The position numbers were made by a program, and so were the translations under genes. 64,000 nucleotides of DNA from JANXLS01 sp037129555 (GTDB lineage Bacteria; Planctomycetota; SZUA-567; H5-PLA8): assembly GCA_037129555.1 (NCBI GenBank), contig JBAXUS010000008.1:1-64000 (forward strand), given 5' to 3'. The stretch's first letter is position 1; each line of letters begins with the position of its first letter. The notes under the pieces were generated by a model, which saw only the letters and a list, made by a program, of their open reading frames with translations, was not told where the DNA came from and ran no database searches. Below, piece after piece: positions 41,919-50,999 of this stretch.

Positions 41919-44900
41919 ATGGCAAAGAAAACTTCAGGCAGATCAGAATACAGTCTGCACATCGGCTTCGGCATCGGCAGCGTCCTGCTGTTGATCACGA
42001 CGGCCTATGTTTTTTATCAGGATCATTTCGGGCGCGAGTTTCCAGCGTATCAGGAAATGTATCGCCAGTTTGATTTGAAGCAGCAGGCTGAATCGCGCAA
42101 AAAGGCGAACGCTGAGTTGGGTGAGGCTGAGTACGTTGCCAAAGCCAAGGAGTATCAGGAAACGATCAAGAAGAACAAAACGGCGGTTGATGCGCAGAAG
42201 CCTGCGATCGAAAAGCTCCGGGGCGAAGCCGCAGGATTCGGCAATCTATTGGCTGCCGTCACGATCAGCTTGAACGCGATGAAAGCGAACTATGACGAAT
42301 TGAAGTCGCAGGTCGATAGCGGGGTCCAGAAGGACCGCAGCACGTTGGAAAAACTGGACAAGGAAATCAGCCAGAAGGCTGCCGATCAGTATAAGCTGAA
42401 AGAGCAACGGGATCAAAAGGCCGGGGAAGCCGCAGCGCTCGAAGAAGGACTTGCCAAAGCGAAGCGCGAAGAAGACGCACTGTTTGCGGACTTGAATGAT
42501 TACCGCTCGAAGATGGCGAAGATCAAAGGCGACCCGCTGATCAATACGATGTTGGATTTGCCGGGCGTCGATTTCGTGGCACCGCGTGACAAGATCGAAC
42601 AGGTGATTTTGAATAACTTGAAGTGGAGTGTGTTCTTCGCGGATGCGTCGCGCGTGGACCGCTGCGTGTCATGTCACAAGGGTATTGACAATCCCGATCC
42701 GGCGTACGCAGAATTGGGTAAGGAAACGGTCACGGTTGACAAGGGTGTTGAAACCGTCGTTGTATTTGAAAAAGAGAAGAAAGTGTTGAAGTCGCATCCG
42801 CGATTGGACTTGTTTGTCGGTGCGAATTCGAAGCATCCATATAAGAAATTTGGTTGCACGATTTGTCACGGTGGACAACCGCTGGCGACGAAGTTCAGCG
42901 CTGCCGCGCACAGTCCGAAAGACAAGAACCAGGAGAATTACTGGGCCGCCCAATACGACTGGCAACGCAACGAATACTGGGACGCCAAGATGCTTCCGTT
43001 GCAGCACGTTGAAGCGAGCTGCGCGAAGTGCCATAAGAACGTCGATGAAGTGCCTGAAGCGGCGAAGCTGAACGAAGGACGCCACTTGTTCCGCGATCGC
43101 GGATGCGTGAATTGCCATTTCGGAACGTCCGGCACATCCGACATGAGTTGGGTCGGTCGCGTCGGTCCGGATTTGCGCCGCGTCGGTGAAAAGGTTGCAG
43201 ACATCAATTGGGCGCGAGCGTGGATTGAAAATCCGTGGGACTTCCGCCCGAGCACCAAGATGCCGCGCTTCTTAGGTTTGGAAAATCACAAAGACAAAGC
43301 GTACGAAATTCAGGTAAACGGTAAGGTTCATGCGCGAGATGCCGTTGAAGCCGAAGCGATCACGAATTATTTGTTCCTGGCAAGTAAGCTGCGCGAAACG
43401 CCTCCGCCAGTTCCGAAAGATGGCAACGTCGAAGAAGGCCGCAAGTTGTACGCAGCTGTCGGTTGCGTGGGCTGTCATCAGACGAAAGAAGCGGGCGAAA
43501 AAGACAATTATACATTCAATCAGCACGGACCGGATTTGAGCCGAGTCGGGGACAAAGTCCGTTCGGGCTGGTTGTATCAGTGGGTCAAAAATCCGCGCCA
43601 TTATTGGGCCGAAACGAAGATGCCCAATCTCCGTTTGACAGACGAAGAAGCGGCGAATTTGACGAGCTATATCATGTCCACGATGAAGTCGGCGAAGGGT
43701 GGCACGAAAGCGCTCGAGCCTCATCCGTCTGACGCGTTCGACAAGATCGTGGTCGAAAAACTGGCGAGCATTCTGCCTGAAGAAGAAATTCGAAACCGGT
43801 TGAAGACACCGCTCGCGATGGTTGAAAAGTCGTTGAAGTTGAAGGTGAAATACGCAACGAAGGTAGATAACAAGGGTGAATCGAAGCGTTACGACACGGG
43901 CGACGGCGAATGGACCGAAGGTCAGATCGAAAAGCTGAAGGAATTGATCTCAAAGGAAAAGGATCCGGAACGCGCGGCGAAGGCGTTCTACACCGGCGAA
44001 ACGTTGATTCAACACCATGGGTGTTATAGTTGCCACAACATTCAAGGCTGGACCTATGCGCCGTTGACCTGCGTGAATTTGTCGGGTGAAGCTGACAAGG
44101 ATTTGGACAAGTTTGATTTCGGCAAAGCCGGGCACGATCACTCAATTTCCGAAACGAAATGGGATTGGTTCTTTGCCAAGATTTCCCGTCCTCGCGTGTT
44201 CGACCGCGATAAGGAAGACTTGATCAAGCCGTTCGATCGCTTGCGCATGCCGTGGTTTGGATACACGTCCAAGAACAATGAAGAAGTGGCTGCAGAAGCA
44301 CATAAAGAAGGTGCGAAAGCGGGTGAGAAGCATACAGAAGGACACTCGTCCACATTCAAGAAATATGCACCGGAAAACAACGAAGACATTAGTTCAACGC
44401 AGGTGCTAGGCAAGCATGAAGTTACGCGTTTGGTCACGTACTTGATGAGCTTGACGAATGAAGTCATTCCAGCCGAAATGATCCACCAGCCGACGCCGAA
44501 GGAAGCCGCTCTGGACAAGGGCAAGCGCGTGGTTCGCGAATTGAACTGCACGGGTTGTCACATGGCGAGTGTGGGTTCGGCAGTCACGAATGATGGTAAA
44601 ACGACAATGCCGCTGGCTGCGTTTGCGGCACTGTCCACGCCGAAGTCGCGCGCGTTTTTGAAGACGCCGGGCAACGGAATTTATTCGGATGATGACCTCG
44701 TTTCGCTCGATTACACGTCCGGTGATACGACAATGAAGGGCTTCTTGAACATCGAACGCGGCTCGTTCTTGAGTGAAGCGACAGTGCCGATTCTTCTTGA
44801 AGAATTTAAAGTCCGCACAAGCCCGTTGCTTGAATGGGAGAAGTTGAGTTTCAAATTCGAAAAGAAGGCTAAGGGTGACAGCTGGAAGTTGTATGGCGAT

Positions 44901-46004
44901 TTGGTAACGGAAGCGGAATACATTAAGCTGACGGAGTTGCTCTACGAAGAAAAGCTGGATGAAAAGGGTAAGCGCGACTACTCGGAAGTGAAATCGAGTT
45001 ATGCGATATTGGCGAAGCAATTCGTTGATGTCAAAGCCTATGAACGCATGGCTGGAACGGACGCGTTGAAGTTGACGAATCTGAAGAAAGACGAACTTCG
45101 TGCCGTCCGAAAATACTATGATCCTGTTGTGTTGAATGTTCGATTGACGCGTGGCGAAGGTCGACTCATGAATCACATCATGAACGTTGAGCGCGATATG
45201 TATAAGACTGAAAACGTGTCACAGCAACATGCTCCGCCAAGCTTGGGTTTCGAAGGCGGCAAGGTTCAGCCGGATTGGTTGTATCAATTCCTCCACAACG
45301 TGAAGACGTTGCGTGTGGGGTTGAATGTTCGCATGCCAAGCTTCTGGACCGACGGACCGTATTCAAGTTTCAAGACGATTTATCCTGCGGGCCGGTTGTC
45401 AGCGGTGGACCCGAACAAACGCGATAAGGGTGCTGGTGGCGAACCGTTGCCTGGACCTGATGCGACGAAGTTTACGGATGTTCAGGACGACGCGCAGCAG
45501 ATCGTTGATTTCTTTGTGGCCGATTCGGGCGACAAGCCTTACGGAAATCAGCCGGTGATGCTGGATGCGGATCAGAAGAAATTGTATGAACTCGGGAAGC
45601 GCTATGTGACCGAATTCCCGGCGGACGACAACAATAAGAGTTTGGTCGGTATTGGATGCGTGACGTGTCATTCGATTGGTAATTACACGCAGCCCGTGCC
45701 GAAGTACGCTCCGAATTTGGTGAATGTCAAACGACGCTTGAAGGGTGATTGGATGCGTCGGTTCCTGACGTTCCCGCCGTCGCTGTATCCGTGGACCAAC
45801 ATGCCGAACAACTTCATCAATTGGGGGGAGTACAACCACGATTTGAAGGATTTGACGCGTGGTATTGCGGAAGAGCCGAAACTGAAGGATCAGGCGCAGA
45901 AGATGGAAGCGGTTCGATTCTTCCTGCAACACACGGGAGATGGTGAATTCGGTTCGGACGTGAAGTCTGCCCCGCCGGTTCCGCCCTCGGCGCCCAAGAA
46001 GTAG
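41919..46004 (+). CDS. Giant octaheme cytochrome c (1361 aa)
   Basis: One N-terminal membrane helix (about 15-35), a coiled coil (about 50-210), then eight CxxCH heme sites near residues 249, 313, 368, 396, 516, 702, 877 and 1247. Several lie in separate cytochrome c modules (e.g. CVNCHFG with later TKMPRFL; CVGCHQT with TKMPNLR), so distal Met ligands are likely. The C-terminus is Pro-rich. Encoded 100 bases after the Rieske gene, so it probably serves as the cytochrome c1-like acceptor of a Rieske/cytochrome b complex, on the periplasmic side. Cytochrome b itself is not in this window. Confidence 0.93.
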   Translation: MAKKTSGRSEYSLHIGFGIGSVLLLITTAYVFYQDHFGREFPAYQEMYRQFDLKQQAESRKKANAELGEAEYVAKAKEYQETIKKNKTAVDAQKPAIEKLRGEAAGFGNLLAAVTISLNAMKANYDELKSQVDSGVQKDRSTLEKLDKEISQKAADQYKLKEQRDQKAGEAAALEEGLAKAKREEDALFADLNDYRSKMAKIKGDPLINTMLDLPGVDFVAPRDKIEQVILNNLKWSVFFADASRVDRCVSCHKGIDNPDPAYAELGKETVTVDKGVETVVVFEKEKKVLKSHPRLDLFVGANSKHPYKKFGCTICHGGQPLATKFSAAAHSPKDKNQENYWAAQYDWQRNEYWDAKMLPLQHVEASCAKCHKNVDEVPEAAKLNEGRHLFRDRGCVNCHFGTSGTSDMSWVGRVGPDLRRVGEKVADINWARAWIENPWDFRPSTKMPRFLGLENHKDKAYEIQVNGKVHARDAVEAEAITNYLFLASKLRETPPPVPKDGNVEEGRKLYAAVGCVGCHQTKEAGEKDNYTFNQHGPDLSRVGDKVRSGWLYQWVKNPRHYWAETKMPNLRLTDEEAANLTSYIMSTMKSAKGGTKALEPHPSDAFDKIVVEKLASILPEEEIRNRLKTPLAMVEKSLKLKVKYATKVDNKGESKRYDTGDGEWTEGQIEKLKELISKEKDPERAAKAFYTGETLIQHHGCYSCHNIQGWTYAPLTCVNLSGEADKDLDKFDFGKAGHDHSISETKWDWFFAKISRPRVFDRDKEDLIKPFDRLRMPWFGYTSKNNEEVAAEAHKEGAKAGEKHTEGHSSTFKKYAPENNEDISSTQVLGKHEVTRLVTYLMSLTNEVIPAEMIHQPTPKEAALDKGKRVVRELNCTGCHMASVGSAVTNDGKTTMPLAAFAALSTPKSRAFLKTPGNGIYSDDDLVSLDYTSGDTTMKGFLNIERGSFLSEATVPILLEEFKVRTSPLLEWEKLSFKFEKKAKGDSWKLYGDLVTEAEYIKLTELLYEEKLDEKGKRDYSEVKSSYAILAKQFVDVKAYERMAGTDALKLTNLKKDELRAVRKYYDPVVLNVRLTRGEGRLMNHIMNVERDMYKTENVSQQHAPPSLGFEGGKVQPDWLYQFLHNVKTLRVGLNVRMPSFWTDGPYSSFKTIYPAGRLSAVDPNKRDKGAGGEPLPGPDATKFTDVQDDAQQIVDFFVADSGDKPYGNQPVMLDADQKKLYELGKRYVTEFPADDNNKSLVGIGCVTCHSIGNYTQPVPKYAPNLVNVKRRLKGDWMRRFLTFPPSLYPWTNMPNNFINWGEYNHDLKDLTRGIAEEPKLKDQAQKMEAVRFFLQHTGDGEFGSDVKSAPPVPPSAPKK

Positions 46005-46020
46005 CGAACGAGTTGTAAAA

Positions 46021-46089
46021 GTAGAGCTGAAATCTGTTCAGCTCATTCCGGATCGGTGCTCAATTGAGCCGAACGGATTTCGGCTCTAC
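46021..46089. repeat. Palindromic repeat, GTAGAGCCGAA family (copy 3)
   Basis: GTAGAGCTGAAATC opening and GATTTCGGCTCTAC closing, 16 bases after the octaheme cytochrome stop; internal hairpin GAGCTGAA / TTCAGCTC. No T-run. Confidence 0.75.
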
Positions 46090-46121
46090 TTGAAAAATGC
46101 AGGAAAAAGTTGGAATAGGAT

Positions 46122-46149
46122 TTGATTTTGTACAAGCGCTGAGTATAGT
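46122..46149 (+). promoter_or_regulatory. Promoter of rpmI-rplT
   Basis: TTGATT, 16-base spacer, TATAGT; predicted start near 46156, only a few bases before the hairpin at 46163. Confidence 0.7.
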
Positions 46150-46162
46150 GCTTGCTCGCTTC

Positions 46163-46196
46163 GCGGTCCGGGTGACTCCGGTCCGCTTCTTTTTTC
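46163..46196 (+). terminator. Attenuator-like terminator in the rpmI leader
   Basis: GCGGTCCGG / CCGGTCCGC pairs over nine positions with one mismatch, loop six, then TTCTTTTTTC. Lying between promoter and rpmI, it would give a short terminated leader RNA of about 40 nt unless read through, as in autoregulated L20/L35 operons. Confidence 0.6.
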
Positions 46197-46248
46197 ATGT
46201 GTCGGCACGGTCTGAATAAGGGCGTGTCGAAACGAGGAGTTAGTAGAA

Positions 46249-46446
46249 ATGCCCAAGCTGAAGACACACAAAGGCTTGTCCAAACGGGTGAAGGTCACCA
46301 AGAGCGGCAAGGTCAGACGAATGCAGGCGTTCCATCGGCATTTGATGACTGGCAAGGGTGGTGCTCGTCGCCGCCATGGCAAACGCCCAGTGATCATGCA
46401 TGGCGCCGAGTCACGCCGCATGCTGCGCCTGTTGGGACTGCGATAA
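46249..46446 (+). CDS. rpmI: 50S ribosomal protein bL35
   Basis: 65 residues, the normal length, basic; begins MPKLKTHKGLSKRVKVTKSG and ends in RRMLRLLGLR as in bL35. GAGGAG precedes the ATG. First gene of the rpmI-rplT pair; infC, the usual first gene of this operon, lies 6 kb away on the other strand. Confidence 0.97.
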   Translation: MPKLKTHKGLSKRVKVTKSGKVRRMQAFHRHLMTGKGGARRRHGKRPVIMHGAESRRMLRLLGLR

Positions 46447-46493
46447 ATTGTTTGCGTCGGCAAGTAGCCGATGCTCATTCACTATAGGCTCGA

Positions 46494-46522
46494 CAGGGAC
46501 GCGCAACTCCCTGCGGCTTTTT
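46494..46522 (+). promoter_or_regulatory. Hairpin plus T-run between rpmI and rplT
   Basis: CAGGGA / TCCCTG, loop eight, followed by CGGCTTTTT. The 162-base spacer between the two ribosomal genes is longer than usual and may carry the L20 control site. Confidence 0.45.
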
Positions 46523-46608
46523 ACAAGAAGCTTGCCGTCTGATTCGCGATCCTGATTTTTTGGGCGTCGCAGTCATGGACCGGAAGTTTCGACATTAGGA
46601 GGAATAAG

Positions 46609-46962
46609 ATGCGCACTAAAACGAGTACATCCCGAAAGAAGTACACGCGCAAAGTATTTAAGCGCGCCAAAGGCTTCGTCATGGGCCGCAACAAAATGTT
46701 CCGCACAGCGGTTGAAACCGTTGAACGTGCCGAAGCATTTGCGACCCGCGATCGCCGCACCAAAAAGCGCACGTTCCGCGCACTGTGGATCATCCGCATT
46801 GGTGCCGCCGCTGAAAAGCTCGGCCTCAACTATTCGAAGTTCATGAATGGTCTCAAGAAGGCTGGCATCACGCTGAATCGCAAGATTCTCGCTGACATGG
46901 CCGTGCGCGACGAAAAGAGCTTTGAAACGCTCTTCAATCAAGCCAAAGCCGCGCTGGCCTAA
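46609..46962 (+). CDS. rplT: 50S ribosomal protein bL20
   Basis: 117 residues, normal length. RKKYTRKVFKRAKGFVMGRN, then RRTKKRTFRALWIIRI and the C-terminal LNYSKFMNGLKKAGITLNRK are characteristic. Assembles early on 23S rRNA and in many bacteria represses its own operon. AGGAGG lies seven bases before the ATG. Confidence 0.97.
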   Translation: MRTKTSTSRKKYTRKVFKRAKGFVMGRNKMFRTAVETVERAEAFATRDRRTKKRTFRALWIIRIGAAAEKLGLNYSKFMNGLKKAGITLNRKILADMAVRDEKSFETLFNQAKAALA

Positions 46963-47103
46963 ATTCAGAGTAGGAATTTTGTTGCAGAATCGTTTCGGCG
47001 CACCCATTTGGGTGCGCCGCTTCAATTCTGGCGATGTTGACTTCTTCGAGCGTTTTGCTAAGCTACTTCTTATTCGTGTGCTCGGTATACGAGGAGGTGC
47101 GAA

Positions 47104-47451
47104 ATGGATGAGAACAAAATTCTGACGATTTGCGAGGAATCTGAACACGCTGAGACTGAGGTACTGCCAGAACTGAAGGTCATGGCAATCGCTTCACTTG
47201 CTCCGGAACCCTATATTGTTGTCAAGCCATTCCACATTTCTGTGGAACCAAACTATGACGAATTCGTCGCACGGTTTGACGAAGCGAATATCGGTGCCAC
47301 TGGTGGAACTATCGAGGAAGCAATTTCGAATCTAAAGGAATCAATTCTTGACGAATTCGATATGTTGGAATTCATTCCTGACACAAAGCTGGGTGCAGGA
47401 ATGAGACAGACGAAGAACGTGCTTTTAAAGGCACTGAAGAGGTGCGCGTGA
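47104..47451 (+). CDS. HicB-like antitoxin candidate
   Basis: 115 residues, acidic. The segment YDEFVARFDEANIGATGGTI followed by EEAISNLKESI resembles the HicB partial RNase H-like fold (Y-x-A-x-F, then G-x-T-x-EEA). A strong GAGGAGG site precedes it. It ends three bases before the next gene, which looks like its toxin partner. HicB proteins neutralise HicA and repress the operon. Family assignment is tentative as the N-terminus is unusual and no DNA-binding domain is evident. Confidence 0.6.
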   Translation: MDENKILTICEESEHAETEVLPELKVMAIASLAPEPYIVVKPFHISVEPNYDEFVARFDEANIGATGGTIEEAISNLKESILDEFDMLEFIPDTKLGAGMRQTKNVLLKALKRCA

Positions 47452-47454
47452 AAG

Positions 47455-47736
47455 ATGAGTAAAATCACAACCAGCGACGCGCTTCAAATCGAAAAAAAGC
47501 TAAAGGCAACTATCATAACCAATCGGAAGGCACACGATAGGGCTTGCATCTTTCACAATGGTTATATGATCGCCAGTTTTGGAATACGCCGTGGCAGTGG
47601 TGATCACGGACATGGTCACGTTCCATCGGGAATTCGCTTGGGACCACATGATACTAAACGATTGGCAGAATGCACTATTTCCCGCGAAGAATGGATAAAA
47701 CGGTTGAATGACGAAGGTCTGATACCCGCCCCCTAA
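47455..47736 (+). CDS. HicA-like toxin candidate
   Basis: 93 residues, basic and His-rich (FGIRRGSGDHGHGHVPSGIR). The pattern of an N-terminal helix, a Gly-Ser-His region and a C-terminal REEWIKRLNDEGLI helix recalls the HicA double-stranded-RNA-binding-like fold, but the usual catalytic G-S-H spacing differs. Three bases after the antitoxin-like gene, order antitoxin then toxin. The pair is wedged between rplT and pheS. A different small pair of unknown function remains possible. Confidence 0.55.
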   Translation: MSKITTSDALQIEKKLKATIITNRKAHDRACIFHNGYMIASFGIRRGSGDHGHGHVPSGIRLGPHDTKRLAECTISREEWIKRLNDEGLIPAP

Positions 47737-47773
47737 CTTTTTACATTTCGCCCCTCAAACCAGAAGATTTAAC

Positions 47774-48826
47774 ATGTCGCTTCTCGACGAACTCAATCAA
47801 CTCCGCACCGACGCGCTGGCTGCGTTTGCTGCGGCTGCTGACGCCAAGGCGCTGGAAGATGCGCGCATCAAATTTATTGGTGCGAATGGCCGGGCGAAGG
47901 CGTTGCTCGGGCAGCTGGGCAAGGCACCGCCGGACATCAAGCCTCAAGCGGGCAAGCTTGGGAATCAGATTAAGAACGAGCTTGAAGCCGCGTATGAAAG
48001 CGCCAAGGCCGCGATGGGCGGGGCGGCGGCAGAGGCGGGATCAGCGTTTGATATCAACGAACCGCTGCCCGTTGATGCTCGGCACAGTTTGGGCCGTCGG
48101 CATCCGATGACGCGGACGATTGACAGCCTCGTTGACATCTTTCATGCGCTCGGATTTGAAGTCGTCGAAGGTCCCGAAATTGAGGACCAGCGGCATAATT
48201 TCGACGACCTCAACATTCCCGCCGATCATCCCGCGCGCGACAGTTTCGACACGTTCTTTTTGTCCGGAAACAAGCAGGCGTTGCTGCGCAGCCAGACGTC
48301 GACGGTGCAAGTGCGCATGATGGAAACGCGGACGCCGCCGCTGCGCGTGGTTGCGCCGGGGCGCGTGTATCGGCCGGATCCGATTGATGCGACGCACCAC
48401 AGCACGTTCCATCAAATTGAAGGACTGTACGTCGATAAAAATGTGTCGATGGCGGACCTCAAAGGAACGCTGAAATTGTTCGTCGGCGGGTTGTTCGGCG
48501 AAGATACGAAAGTCCGTTTCCGACCGAGTTTCTTTCCGTTTACGGAGCCGAGCGCGGAGTTGGATTGCACCTGCCCGGCGTGTGGCGGGACGGCGTGTCC
48601 GGTGTGTAAGCAGACGGGTTGGGTCGAAATGGGCGGCTGCGGGATGGTCGATCCAGCGGTATTTGAAGCGATCAATGCGGCGCGCGGGGACAACGCGTAC
48701 GACCCGGCGGTGTGGTCCGGATTTGCGTTTGGATTCGGCATCGAAAGGCTTGCGATGCGGCGACACGGAATCACCGACATCCGCCGCTTCCTTGAAAATG
48801 ACATGCGATTCTTGAGGCAATTATGA
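47774..48826 (+). CDS. pheS: Phenylalanyl-tRNA synthetase alpha subunit
   Basis: 350 residues. N-terminal coiled coil (1-90), then the class II core: RHSLGRRHPMTR, motif 2 region VAPGRVYRPDPIDATHHSTF and motif 3 near FGIERLAMRRHG. A CTCPACGGTACPVC cysteine cluster near residue 260 may bind zinc; it is not in the E. coli enzyme. Overlaps pheT by four bases (ATGA). Confidence 0.97.
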   Translation: MSLLDELNQLRTDALAAFAAAADAKALEDARIKFIGANGRAKALLGQLGKAPPDIKPQAGKLGNQIKNELEAAYESAKAAMGGAAAEAGSAFDINEPLPVDARHSLGRRHPMTRTIDSLVDIFHALGFEVVEGPEIEDQRHNFDDLNIPADHPARDSFDTFFLSGNKQALLRSQTSTVQVRMMETRTPPLRVVAPGRVYRPDPIDATHHSTFHQIEGLYVDKNVSMADLKGTLKLFVGGLFGEDTKVRFRPSFFPFTEPSAELDCTCPACGGTACPVCKQTGWVEMGGCGMVDPAVFEAINAARGDNAYDPAVWSGFAFGFGIERLAMRRHGITDIRRFLENDMRFLRQL

Positions 48827-50982
48827 AGCTACCGCTGGCCTGGCTGTTGGATTGTTTGCCTGCAACGTTGCGCGGAAAAGAATTCACCGCCGCACTGCAC
48901 CGCGCGTGTCAGCGCTGGGATTTGGAACCCGCTGGACGCAATCGCGACACGCTTGGAAAATTGATGACGTTTGCCGGGTTCAACTGCGACGGCGTTCACG
49001 GTGACGGCGAGCGCATTGTCCTGGAATTGGACGTGCTGTCGAACCGCCCCGACTGCCAGTGCGTGCTGGGACTGGCGCGTGAGATCGCGTCAATTCTTCA
49101 GGTGTCGCTGCAACTTCCTGCGTGTGATTTGAACGGGCTGGAAGGCGGCGAAGTAGCCTCCACTCTCGCGAAAGTGCGTGTCGAAGAACCGGAATTATGC
49201 CCGCGTTATACGGCTCGCATCATTCGTGGCGTCAAAGTCGGGCCATCGCCGAAGTGGCTGCAAGAACGTCTGGAATCGATGGGCTTGCAGTCGCACAACA
49301 ACATTGTTGACGTGACGAATTTCGTGCTCTTCGAAATGAACCAGCCGCTGCATGCGTTTGATTTGAACGGCTTGGCCGGGCGCGAAATTATTGTTCGGCG
49401 CGCGAAAGATAAAGAAGCGTTTGATCCGCTGTATGGGACGGTACCGGCGCTGACGTCGGAGACGCTGGTGATCGCGGACGCTGAAAAGCCGCGCGCGATT
49501 GCAGGCGTGCTCGGCGGAAAAGGCTCGGAAGTGACGGCGGGGACGACGGACATTTTGTTGGAGTCCGCGTATTTTCATCCGGCCAATACGAGGCGGACGG
49601 TGCGCCGATTGAAGGTGATGGACGGACGCGGGACGGATTCGAGTTACCGCTTTGAGCGCGGGATTGATGTTGAGTCGGTGGATCGTGCGAGTGCCCGAGC
49701 GGCGCGTTTGATCGTTGAGACTGCTGGCGGAACGATTGCCCCAGGATTGATTGATGTGTGGGCGAAGCGCCCGACGGACAAGCACGTCACGATTCGTTCG
49801 GCTGAGATCAAGCGCGTCTTTGGCGCTGAGATTCCGAAGGCTGCGACGGAGAAGATTCTTACATCGATTGGTTGCGATGTTGATTGTGCAACGGACGCGG
49901 CGATCAAAGTGAAAGTGCCGTCGTGGCGGCGCGGGGATTTGGATCGCGAGATTGACGTGATCGAAGAAATCGCGCGGTTGTATGGATTCAATTTTGTACC
50001 GGAAACGACGGCGATGAGCGCTCGCGTGGCACCGCGTTCGCCGCGTGAAATTGTGTCGGAGAAGTTGCGGACGCAGTTCACATCGCTGGGCTATTTCGAA
50101 GCAGTCACGGACAGTTTGGTCGATCCGCGTTGGGCATCACCGGCGGTCTGGACGAAAGACAAACCGCTGCCGCTTGATAAAAGCAGTGTCTTGCGCGAGG
50201 ATCATTCGGCGCTGCGCAACAGCGTGCTGTCGTCGTTGCTCGCTGTACGGAAACACAATCAGGATCAGCGTACAGGCGAGGTGCGGATGTTTGAATTGGG
50301 CACCGTGTTTCTGTCGTCAGGTCAATCGCATCCGGACGAGAAGCGTGTGTTCGGCGCGATGGATGACCGTGGATTCCAGGCGCTCGCGGATACGTTGAAC
50401 CGGATCGGCGCGGCGTTGGAATTGGATGGCGCGCATTTGAAATTGTCGCGTCCGTTGGCGAGCGCTCCGGATTTTTTGCATCCCGACGAATCGTGCCGCG
50501 TGATGCGTGTGCGTGAATTGCACGGGCATGAGCGCGCTGAGGATATGATCGGTTGGATGGGGACGTTGTCACCGGCGACGATGAAGGCGTTCGATTTAAA
50601 GAAGCCGCTGGCGGTGTGCGAATTGGATGTGATGGCGCTGGCGAATTTGCCGAGCGCGCCGTTGCGTTACAGACCGCTCCCGGCGTTCCCGGAAGTGTCG
50701 CGCGACGTGGCGATGGTGGTGGACGAGTCCGTGGCGTGGAGCGAGATCGAATCCTTCGCGCGGACGTGGCAGGCTCACGATGCGTTGCGCGATCCGCACG
50801 AAACGCCGCGTTTCTTGAGCGTGTTCACTGGCAAGCAAGTGGGCGCGGGGAAGAAGTCGGTGGCGTTCTCGCTGATCTATCGCGCGCCGGATCGGACGTT
50901 GACGGACGACGAGGTGAATGCGTCGCACCAGAAATTCCAGACGGAGATTCTGGCGAAGTTCAAGGCGGTGTTGCGAGCTTAA
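48823..50982 (+). CDS. pheT: Phenylalanyl-tRNA synthetase beta subunit, short form
   Basis: 719 residues, shorter than the usual about 800. The canonical start (WLLDCLP) is followed after about 65 residues directly by ELDVLSNRPDCQCVLGLARE, so the B2 EMAP/OB tRNA-binding domain (normally about residues 40-150) is missing. B3/B4 (HNNIVDVTNFVLFEMNQPLH) through B5, the catalytic-like core and the C-terminal anticodon-binding B8 (RYRPLPAFPEVSRDVAMVVD) are intact. Coupled to pheS and followed by the formyl-THF gene. Confidence 0.96.
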   Translation: MKLPLAWLLDCLPATLRGKEFTAALHRACQRWDLEPAGRNRDTLGKLMTFAGFNCDGVHGDGERIVLELDVLSNRPDCQCVLGLAREIASILQVSLQLPACDLNGLEGGEVASTLAKVRVEEPELCPRYTARIIRGVKVGPSPKWLQERLESMGLQSHNNIVDVTNFVLFEMNQPLHAFDLNGLAGREIIVRRAKDKEAFDPLYGTVPALTSETLVIADAEKPRAIAGVLGGKGSEVTAGTTDILLESAYFHPANTRRTVRRLKVMDGRGTDSSYRFERGIDVESVDRASARAARLIVETAGGTIAPGLIDVWAKRPTDKHVTIRSAEIKRVFGAEIPKAATEKILTSIGCDVDCATDAAIKVKVPSWRRGDLDREIDVIEEIARLYGFNFVPETTAMSARVAPRSPREIVSEKLRTQFTSLGYFEAVTDSLVDPRWASPAVWTKDKPLPLDKSSVLREDHSALRNSVLSSLLAVRKHNQDQRTGEVRMFELGTVFLSSGQSHPDEKRVFGAMDDRGFQALADTLNRIGAALELDGAHLKLSRPLASAPDFLHPDESCRVMRVRELHGHERAEDMIGWMGTLSPATMKAFDLKKPLAVCELDVMALANLPSAPLRYRPLPAFPEVSRDVAMVVDESVAWSEIESFARTWQAHDALRDPHETPRFLSVFTGKQVGAGKKSVAFSLIYRAPDRTLTDDEVNASHQKFQTEILAKFKAVLRA

Positions 50983-50999
50983 AAATGAAAGGCGATGTT

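Noticed and set aside
40622..41998. Minus-strand frame of 458 codons opposite the Rieske gene
   Set aside because: Product of the repetitive Ala codons read in antisense (Arg/Ser/Asn runs).
50553..50999. Upstream extension of the formyl-THF cyclo-ligase frame
   Set aside because: Overlaps pheT in another frame; family similarity begins only after 51000.
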